Positions 1 to 4,902 of a stretch of DNA of 11,759 bases are shown here, piece by piece. The stretch covers positions 1-11,759 of the forward strand of contig SKJM01000251.1 in the NCBI GenBank assembly GCA_007122045.1, read 5' to 3'. The first letter of the stretch is position 1, and every line of letters begins with the position of its first letter. The notes under the pieces were generated by a model. It was not told the DNA's origin and searched no databases. It saw nothing but the letters and a program-made list of their open reading frames with translations. The position numbers and the translations under genes were made by a program. Source of the stretch: Planctomycetales bacterium. GTDB taxonomy: Bacteria; Planctomycetota; Planctomycetia; Pirellulales; Thermoguttaceae.

Positions 1-2
1 AA

Positions 3-323
3 CTGCACCTGCACCCCACGCAGCAGGCGGTCCTGGGCGACCTCATGATCGAGGGCGCCCTGGCCGAGCCGCGCAAGGTGCTGCTGGTGGAAACGCACAG
101 CGAGCACCTCATCCTGCGCATCCTGCGCCGCATTCGGCAAACGCACCAGGGCCGGCCGCACAACGAGCGGGCAGTCCGGCCGGGCGACGTGATTGCGCTG
201 TACGTGGAGCCGAAGGACGGCCAGACCAGCGCGTTTGAAATCGGCATTTGCGAAGACGGCGAGTTCTTGCAGCCCTGGCCCGACAAGTTCTTCGAGCAGG
301 ACTACGAAGAGAGGTTCGCCTGA
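3..323 (+). CDS. AAA family ATPase with DUF3696-like C-terminus (3' fragment, cut by window start)
   Basis: Only the last ~106 codons are inside the window; the frame is open from base 3 and the true start lies upstream. The fragment opens with LHLHPTQQA, the segment that in SMC/RecF-type AAA ATPases follows the Walker B glutamate (ExPE-LHLHP). It is followed by VETHSEHLILR, the switch/H-loop motif with the conserved THSEH histidine. The tail ending in WPDKFFEQDYEERF fits the DUF3696 pattern (beta-strands, then a 'WPxGFF' stretch) that closes this class of stand-alone AAA ATPases. Walker A is not visible. Such ATPases often sit in defence or mobile loci paired with a second protein. That fits here, because the stop overlaps the next gene's start (TGATG), which suggests translational coupling. 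The family call is fairly secure; the biological role is inference. Confidence 0.85.
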   Translation: MHLHPTQQAVLGDLMIEGALAEPRKVLLVETHSEHLILRILRRIRQTHQGRPHNERAVRPGDVIALYVEPKDGQTSAFEIGICEDGEFLQPWPDKFFEQDYEERFA

Positions 324-1378
324 TGCTCACCGAATACGCGCTCACACCGCACCTATTCGATGACGAGCACAACGCCGGCGACGGCGAATGGCTCGAACGG
401 CTGCGGCGCTTCGGCGCGAGGCTGCTGCCGCGTGCCTCGGCGGGCGTGTGCAATACGGTCGTTTCCGACTTATGTGATGGAAGTTGGTACGCCTACGCTT
501 TCGACTCGATCATCCAGGGGCTGGAACACCGGCAGGAGGCCGATAGGTCGCGCCGATTGCCCGCACTGGACCTGCTCAAGAGCCTCCGCCAGCCGCTCAA
601 AGACCGCCTGGTCGTACGACCTTCCGTCCCTCCGGCCGAGCAACTGCCGGAAGCGGAAGACGAATGGGCCGGCGAAGCGGAAGCCTCGGCAGTGCGGCTC
701 AAGCTTCCGATCCATCGGCTGGTGGGAAGCGGTCGCCTGACGGCTGGAACGGGCCGCCACCGGTTGGACCAGACGCAAGACGAGGCGTTTTGGGAATCGA
801 TCCTTTCGGCTCCGACGATCCCGGCCGACGTGGCCGAGCAACTTGCCGCAATTCGCCCGTTGTGCTGCTTCTACTCGTTCTTCGCGTTTTCCAGCCCTCA
901 CCTCGTTGCAGAGCGAAGCGGCGGCGACCTGCCCTTCGCGCTCGCGCTTGCCAAGGCGGCCTTTGCCCGCCACCACGATTTCCAACCGCCCCGGCGGATC
1001 GACCTGCATACCGAAGGCGAGCCCGCCAGCGCCGAAAAGCGCGACCAACAGGCCAAGGCCATCCTGGAGCGGGCGCGCACCGAGTTGGGGCGGGGCGCTG
1101 GCATCGTGCGAGTGTTCCTCTGGCAAACAGTCAAGGAGCGCCGCCTGCTCGTCGGCCATGCGAACGAAGACGACAGTCGCCCGCGGGCGGCCTGGGGCGT
1201 TGCCATGACACACGTCGCCCGGCCGGGAATCGACGATCCCGAACGCGACGAACACACGTTCACGCTGCTGGACCGCCCTGCCCTATCGCGCCTGTATAGT
1301 AACCTCTACGGCGCCACCACCTCGGGCCGGTATTCCGCCGGCCCGTGGACGGGTCTGGGCTCATTTCTCAGTTCATGA
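323..1378 (+). CDS. Protein of unknown function, coupled partner of the upstream AAA ATPase
   Basis: A 351-residue protein whose family I do not recognise. The start is ATG 323, which overlaps the upstream TGA by one base. A GAGAGG ribosome-binding site at 309-314 lies 8 nt upstream, so this start is preferred over an in-frame codon further upstream (248). The N-terminus begins MLTEYALTPHLFD and leads into a mostly helical region. Residues ~115-140 are acidic and look like a linker. A cysteine pair and aromatic residues (CCFYSFFAF) fall near 180. The C-terminal quarter (~255-330) alternates strand-like segments (GIVRVFLWQ, RRLLVGHA, WGVAMTHV, HTFTLLDRPALSRLY). It loosely recalls the PLD-like/MIT_C fold, whose members carry an HDR...GxGL pattern, but the HD pair is absent here, so this is a weak analogy. 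No signal peptide or membrane segment is seen. The tight coupling suggests it works with the ATPase as an effector or sensor. This could be a two-gene defence module; the idea is unproven. Confidence 0.8.
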   Translation: MLTEYALTPHLFDDEHNAGDGEWLERLRRFGARLLPRASAGVCNTVVSDLCDGSWYAYAFDSIIQGLEHRQEADRSRRLPALDLLKSLRQPLKDRLVVRPSVPPAEQLPEAEDEWAGEAEASAVRLKLPIHRLVGSGRLTAGTGRHRLDQTQDEAFWESILSAPTIPADVAEQLAAIRPLCCFYSFFAFSSPHLVAERSGGDLPFALALAKAAFARHHDFQPPRRIDLHTEGEPASAEKRDQQAKAILERARTELGRGAGIVRVFLWQTVKERRLLVGHANEDDSRPRAAWGVAMTHVARPGIDDPERDEHTFTLLDRPALSRLYSNLYGATTSGRYSAGPWTGLGSFLSS

Positions 1379-1467
1379 GGATGCTCCTTGCCGGTGTCAA
1401 CGGGGGCGCCGTAGAATTGCGCGGGCGAGCCCGAGGCCGAAGATTGGCATTTTCGCCGGCCGACGGC

Positions 1468-1496
1468 TTGACGTAAGCGGTTCGGGCGTCTATTGT
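1468..1496 (+). promoter_or_regulatory. Predicted sigma70-type promoter of the tsaC fusion-rpiB unit
   Basis: TTGACG at 1468-1473 (5 of 6 matches to the -35 consensus) is separated by 17 nt from TATTGT at 1491-1496 (4 of 6 matches to the -10). It lies in the 185-bp gap between the unknown protein and the tsaC fusion, so transcription would start near 1503. A short G/C hairpin (GGGGG-CGTT-CCCCC, about 1506-1519) would then sit at the very 5' end of the transcript. It suggests that the housekeeping unit is transcribed independently of the ATPase pair. The call rests on consensus matching only. Confidence 0.5.
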
Positions 1497-1563
1497 TACG
1501 CAATGGGGGGCGTTCCCCCGAAATCGGCTACAACCCACGGGACACGCGGAGGTCGGCCGGCTG

Positions 1564-2706
1564 ATGCCACCGATGGTGATTGATCTGAGTCGCGCCGAGG
1601 ACTGGCGCGATGTAGTCCACCGGGCGGTCCAGGTCCTCGCCGAGGGGGGGGTTGTGGCGTTTCCCACGGAGACCGTTTATGGTCTGGCCGCCAGTGCCTT
1701 GGACGAATCGGCGGTGGAGCGGCTCTTGGCGACGAAACGGCGCGCGGCCGGCCAGCCGGTGGCCCTGGCCATCCGTTCGGTCGAGGAAGCCCGCGATTAC
1801 GCCCCCGACATGAGCCCGCTGGCCCTCCGGCTGGCCCGTCGCGGTTGGCCCGGCCCCATCACCCTGGTGGTCGACGATTCTCACCCGGAGAGCCTGGTGC
1901 GGCAGCTTCCGGCGAAGGTTCAGCAATGGGTGTCGCCCCGGAACATGGTGGGGTTGCGCGTACCCGGCCATCCGGCCATCCTCGACGTACTGCAGATGTT
2001 GGCGGGTCCGCTGGCGTTGAGCAGCGCGAACCGGTCGGGTAAGCCCGACGCGGTAACGGCCGAGGAGGTTCTCGAGGCGGTTGGGGAGGGGGTCGACTTG
2101 GTGCTGGACGATGGCCCGTGCCGTTTCGGCCAGCCTTCGTCGGTGGTGCGGGTCGAGGGCGACCGGTTCGAGCTGCTTCGCGAAGGGGTCGTTCCGGAGA
2201 AGACCGTCCGGCGGCTGGCGTCGGTGATGATCCTGCTGGTGTGCACGGGCAATACGTGCCGGAGTCCGATGGCGGAAATCCTTTGCCGTCAACTGCTTGC
2301 CGAGCGCTTGGGCGTGGAACCGGCCGCCCTGGAAGAGCACGGTTGGATCGTCATGTCGGCGGGAATTGCCGCCATGGCGGGGGGGCGGGCGAGCCCCGAG
2401 GCGGTGGAGGCGATGGACGAGTTTCCGCTCGACCTGAGCGGCCACGAGACCCAGCCGCTGACGGAGCCCCTGGTCAGGAACGCCGATTTCATTTATACCA
2501 TGACGCGGTCGCACCGCGAGGCGATTGTGGCGGAATGGCCCGGTGCCGCGGAGCGCACATTCCAGCTCAGCCCCGAGGGGAGCGACGTATCAGACCCCAT
2601 TGGGGGGCCGTTGGAGCAGTACCGTGCCTGCGCGGCCGAAATTCGCCGGCACCTGGAAGCCCGGCTGGAACAACTAAAGCCATGTCCCGAAGAGCGGCCC
2701 GAATAG
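1564..2706 (+). CDS. Fused threonylcarbamoyl-AMP synthase (TsaC/YwlC type) and low-molecular-weight protein phosphatase (YwlE-like)
   Basis: A 380-residue cytoplasmic two-domain protein. Residues ~15-212 are a YrdC/TsaC domain, which makes threonylcarbamoyl-AMP from threonine, bicarbonate and ATP for tRNA t6A37. Visible motifs are FPTETVYGL (33-41), KRR (58-60), WPGPITLV, VGLRVPGHP, SSANRSG (153-159) and PSSVVRV. Residues 222-371 are a low-molecular-weight phosphatase: P-loop CTGNTCRS (227-234) with nucleophile Cys227 and Arg233, and general acid Asp344 in DPIGG. Thr231 in the P-loop matches the residue that gives B. subtilis YwlE its phosphoarginine specificity; tyrosine phosphatases usually have Ile or Val there. 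The Sua5-specific C-terminal domain is absent, so the phosphatase occupies that position. The start is ATG 1564, with GGAGG at 1548-1552 11 nt upstream; ATG 1573 is a poorer alternative. An in-frame ATG at codon 222 could restart the phosphatase alone, but it lacks a good Shine-Dalgarno. rpiB follows after 39 bp. The domain calls are strong; the substrate of the second domain is inferred. Confidence 0.93.
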   Translation: MPPMVIDLSRAEDWRDVVHRAVQVLAEGGVVAFPTETVYGLAASALDESAVERLLATKRRAAGQPVALAIRSVEEARDYAPDMSPLALRLARRGWPGPITLVVDDSHPESLVRQLPAKVQQWVSPRNMVGLRVPGHPAILDVLQMLAGPLALSSANRSGKPDAVTAEEVLEAVGEGVDLVLDDGPCRFGQPSSVVRVEGDRFELLREGVVPEKTVRRLASVMILLVCTGNTCRSPMAEILCRQLLAERLGVEPAALEEHGWIVMSAGIAAMAGGRASPEAVEAMDEFPLDLSGHETQPLTEPLVRNADFIYTMTRSHREAIVAEWPGAAERTFQLSPEGSDVSDPIGGPLEQYRACAAEIRRHLEARLEQLKPCPEERPE

Positions 2707-2745
2707 CATAAGCCGAAGCCGCCGTTGCCACTGTCCCCGCATACT

Positions 2746-3204
2746 ATGAACATCGCCATCGGTAGTGACCATCGTGGGTTCCATGTCCGCTCGAAGGTAA
2801 TCGAGCTGCTTGCGCGGCTTGGGCACACGGTGCACGACGTGGGGACGTTTTCGTCGGGGGCGTGTGACTATCCCGATATCGCGGCCCTGGTCGGCAAGAA
2901 GGTGGGCGCCGGGGAGGTGGAGCGCGGCATCTTGATCTGCGGGACCGGGCTGGGCATGTGCATCGCGGCGAACAAGTTCCCCGGCGTGCGCGCCGCCCCC
3001 TGCCACGACGACATCACCGCGGAAATGAGCCGGCGCCACAACGACAGCAACATCCTGTGCCTGCCTGCCGATTTGCTGGGCGAACGGCTGATCGACCGGA
3101 TGATTGAGCTATGGCTGACTACACCATTCGAGGGAGGCCGGCACCAGCGACGCGTCGACAAAATCCGCAAGCTGGAGGAATCGGCGGGGGAAGGCCGGGA
3201 GTGA
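2746..3204 (+). CDS. rpiB: Ribose 5-phosphate isomerase B
   Basis: A 152-residue cytoplasmic enzyme of the LacAB/RpiB family. It interconverts ribose 5-phosphate and ribulose 5-phosphate in the non-oxidative pentose phosphate pathway. The catalytic residues line up with the E. coli enzyme, shifted by one: Asp8 and His9 in GSDHRGF, Cys65 (the general base) in CGTGLGM, and His98 in HNDSN. The phosphate-binding segment IAANKFPGVRAA and the DYPDIA motif are also present. The length is normal for the family (~150). ATG 2746 is chosen because MNIAIGSDH is the usual family N-terminus; an upstream TTG at 2725 would add seven non-conserved residues. No clear Shine-Dalgarno precedes the ATG, so translation may depend on readthrough from the upstream gene. 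The gap to the fusion gene is 39 bp, so the two are probably cotranscribed, as in the B. subtilis ywlC-ywlE-ywlF cluster. Confidence 0.95.
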   Translation: MNIAIGSDHRGFHVRSKVIELLARLGHTVHDVGTFSSGACDYPDIAALVGKKVGAGEVERGILICGTGLGMCIAANKFPGVRAAPCHDDITAEMSRRHNDSNILCLPADLLGERLIDRMIELWLTTPFEGGRHQRRVDKIRKLEESAGEGRE

Positions 3205-3432
3205 TGAAGTTCACTTTGTCGTGAAGTTGGCGGTCGTATCGGCAGCCGTCTCTGAAAAATGTCTTTTCCTCGCGGCGCGACCATGGTCAGCGCTTCTCAT
3301 TGAGGGCGAGTTCTGATAAAGTCGATTCATGGGGCGGTTGCGGGGTGCTCGGAAGACTCGCGGGAGCGAGTGGCTCGCGAGCGCGAACCGCGCCCTTCAA
3401 TTCGGGATCGAACCAGCCGAAGGCGCCTTGAG

Positions 3433-4002
3433 ATGAGTTTGCGTCGTCCAAAAGCCGAAGAGGTGGAACTGCTGCTGCGGAACGCCGAGCTGCGCGACGA
3501 GTTGGAGCGATACTTCGACGAGTCGATCAGCCGTGTCAACGTGCAGCACCTGACGCTCGCCGCCGAGAACGACTTCCTGGCCAGCATGCTGGCCTGGGAG
3601 CAGGCTCCCGTGCTGCCCATCTACCGCTGGTTCGAGCCGGAACTGCGCCCGCCCCGCCCGGAATCGCTCGACGACGCCGACCTGCCCCACATCCTCGAGT
3701 CGCTGATCCAGAAGTTGTACCAGAAGCGGATCGTGCTGGATTTCACGGGCCACTTGAGCGACCGCCAGCTTTACACGCTCATTTTTCGCGACATCCTCCC
3801 GGCCCGGGAAAAAAAGATGGACTGGCCGGCCACTTGGCTTCACTGGGACTGCACGGGCCCGACCGGCGACCCCGAGGTATGGCTCCGCCATTATGCCTCC
3901 GAACAGGAGCGGGAAGAGTGGGCGGCAACCTACCGCCAGCCTCTACCCCCCCCGGCGCCGCTGCCGTATCCGCGCGACCTGCCGACCGAGCCGGAGCCGT
4001 AA
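3433..4002 (+). CDS. Protein of unknown function, possibly planctomycete-restricted
   Basis: A 189-residue soluble protein. I recognise no enzyme family. The N-terminal ~35 residues (PKAEEVELLLRNAELRDELERYFD) are charged and helical, possibly a short coiled coil. A mixed region containing W and P motifs follows (PVLPIYRWFEPELRPP, then LPHILESLIQKLYQKRIVLDFTGHLSDRQ split across ~95-120). Then come a WLHWDCTGPTGDPEVWL stretch (~150-165) and a proline-rich acidic tail. There is no signal peptide or transmembrane segment. The start is ATG 3433, with a weak AAGG about 9 nt upstream. A GTG at 3370 would add 21 arginine-rich residues that look like untranslated leader. It stands alone, 228 bp downstream of rpiB and convergent with the HU gene. 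The 3205-3432 gap shows no convincing promoter or terminator. The coding call is good; the function is unknown. Confidence 0.8.
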   Translation: MSLRRPKAEEVELLLRNAELRDELERYFDESISRVNVQHLTLAAENDFLASMLAWEQAPVLPIYRWFEPELRPPRPESLDDADLPHILESLIQKLYQKRIVLDFTGHLSDRQLYTLIFRDILPAREKKMDWPATWLHWDCTGPTGDPEVWLRHYASEQEREEWAATYRQPLPPPAPLPYPRDLPTEPEP

Positions 4003-4013
4003 CCCGGAATCGA

Positions 4014-4046
4014 CCGGTAGGATGGACGCGCGGTCCATCCTACCGG
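4014..4046. repeat. Perfect 14-bp inverted repeat with 5-nt loop (REP-like element or bidirectional terminator)
   Basis: The left arm 4014-4027 reads CCGGTAGGATGGAC and the right arm 4033-4046 is its exact reverse complement, with GCGCG between. It starts 12 bp after the stop codon of the unknown protein and lies about 110 bp from the stop of the convergent HU gene. That is the right place for a terminator serving both strands. There is no T-tract on either side, so a classical intrinsic terminator is not supported. The GTAGGATGG core resembles small dispersed palindromes (REP/BIME-like) found between genes in many genomes; whether it is repeated elsewhere cannot be seen here. Confidence 0.8.
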
Positions 4047-4155
4047 CGCGTAGCGGGCGAGGGCGCTCTTTCCACGCGGACGCGATGGGCGGGAAGGTCG
4101 ACCCGGCGGGGCCGCCCCGGATTGTCCGCCGTTCGGGTGGATGCTGCCGGTCGGC

Positions 4156-4476
4156 TCAGACCATGTCCTTGAGATTCTTCAGCGCGCGGACGGTCACCTT
4201 CGTGGAGGCCGGCTTGGCGGGTCGTTCTTGAATCTCGCCGGTGAACGGATTTTTCCAGTTCTTCTGGGCCGGCCGAGCGGGTACCTTCTTCTTCTGGATC
4301 TTCACCAGACCCGGGATGGTAATCGCACCAGCCCCACGAGGGGTCATCGTTTTCTTGACCTCGTCGCCGAGGGCGGCGAACACGGCGGCAACTTGCTTCC
4401 GCGTCAGGTCGGTTGCCTCGGCGATGTTGGAGAAGATCTCCGTCTTGGTGGGTGGTTTCTTGGGGGCTTTAGCCAT
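4156..4476 (-). CDS. HU-family DNA-binding protein
   Basis: A 106-residue basic nucleoid protein. The N-terminal half (TKTEIFSNIAEATDLTRKQ, then VAAVFAALGDEVKKTM) is the helical dimerisation body. It is followed by the turn AITIPGLVKI, equivalent to the GFG.F region of HU. The DNA-binding beta-arm is KNWKNPFTGEIQERPAKPAS, where canonical HU has GRNPxTGEEIxIPA; it keeps the NPxTG tip and a proline suited to wedging into DNA. The C-terminus TVRALKNLKDMV closes the fold. It is longer than E. coli HU (90 residues) because of a Lys/Pro-rich N-terminus (AKAPKKPP) and a KKKVPARPAQKNWK insert before the arm. The start at 4476 has an AGGA Shine-Dalgarno 8 nt upstream. The frame stays open upstream to 4740, but that part lacks HU features and is not included. 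The gene is divergent from the large exported protein gene and convergent with the unknown gene on its left. Confidence 0.93.
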   Translation of the reverse strand: MAKAPKKPPTKTEIFSNIAEATDLTRKQVAAVFAALGDEVKKTMTPRGAGAITIPGLVKIQKKKVPARPAQKNWKNPFTGEIQERPAKPASTKVTVRALKNLKDMV

Positions 4477-4744
4477 GGGTTCTTTCCTTCCATGCGAAAT
4501 TGTGGAAACGGTAAACTCAGCTTGTCCACGAAGGTGAACGCTATGATTAGAGTCACTTGTCGGAAAAAAGCAAGACGAACATCGCCTCAAAACCCTGAAA
4601 TTTGCAGGAAATTTGGCCTGGGAGGGCCGTTTTGCTCGGGTTTTCTTGCCTGGAGGGGCCTTTGGCCCATGACATTGGCGTTTTTGTGCCCTTTTTCCGC
4701 CCCGGAACGCGTCACTCCGCGCGGCAATGAGACTACCCATTTAG

Positions 4745-4769
4745 ATCTATGCGCTATGCCTCCATAGAT
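4745..4769. repeat. 7-bp inverted repeat, possible operator
   Basis: ATCTATG at 4745-4751 and CATAGAT at 4763-4769 are exact reverse complements separated by 11 nt, with a related CTATG copy inside the loop. It overlaps an 8-bp palindrome TAGATCTA (4742-4749) and is followed by TATTTTT. It lies about 45 bp upstream of the -35 of the promoter driving the large exported protein. That position suits a regulator-binding site; a weak terminator is also possible. By chance alone a 7-bp dyad is not rare, so confidence is low. Confidence 0.35.
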
Positions 4770-4811
4770 GTATTTTTCGCAGGCCGCGTCATGGCCGCCG
4801 ATCGGTTTTGG

Positions 4812-4840
4812 GTGGCAGGGAAAGCCGGCCTTGGTATAAT
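4812..4840 (+). promoter_or_regulatory. Extended -10 sigma70-type promoter for the large exported protein gene
   Basis: TATAAT at 4835-4840 is a perfect -10 and is preceded by TGG, giving the extended -10 signature TGnTATAAT. At 17 nt spacing GTGGCA (4812-4817) matches the -35 consensus at 4 of 6 positions. The start of transcription would be near 4847, leaving a leader of about 55 nt before ATG 4903. This is the best promoter match in the window. Confidence 0.7.
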
Positions 4841-4902
4841 GGAGATTTACGGGATCGTTGGACCGCATTTCCACGTACCCACGGAACGGGGGAGAGTTCA
4901 CT

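Larger units (their letters stand above)
4477..4902. other. Divergent intergenic region between the HU gene and the large exported protein gene
   Basis: 426 bp with no convincing gene. It is visibly more AT-rich than its surroundings, with A and T runs (for example around 4564-4569, 4680-4685 and 4773-4777). It must hold the control signals for both flanking genes. The right side has a clear extended -10 promoter (4812-4840). For HU on the minus strand I found no box pair I would defend. Two small dyads are present: GGGCC-TTT-GGCCC at 4656-4668 and the 7-bp inverted repeat at 4745-4769. The length is generous for two simple promoters, so a small RNA or extra regulation is possible but not shown. 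Confidence 0.6.

Noticed and set aside
1644..1651. Run of eight G inside the YrdC domain, a possible phase-variation tract
   Set aside because: The reading frame is intact across it (AEGGVVAF, normal for the family) and a housekeeping enzyme is an unlikely phase-variable target. At most it is a sequencing-error risk.
1528..2514. 328-codon minus-strand frame over the tsaC fusion
   Set aside because: A shadow frame; the plus strand shows complete enzyme motifs and the minus-strand product looks like compositional noise.
3210..3225. TTCAC/GTGAA inverted repeat just after rpiB, as a terminator
   Set aside because: The stem is only 5 bp, with no following T-tract; it is expected by chance.
4544..4573. 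TTGCTT and TAATCA boxes on the minus strand as the HU promoter
   Set aside because: The -10 matches the consensus at only 2 of 6 positions; too weak to report.
4477..4740. Upstream extension of the HU reading frame
   Set aside because: The frame is open but has no HU-like sequence, while the ATG at 4476 has a well-placed ribosome-binding site and gives the expected protein.
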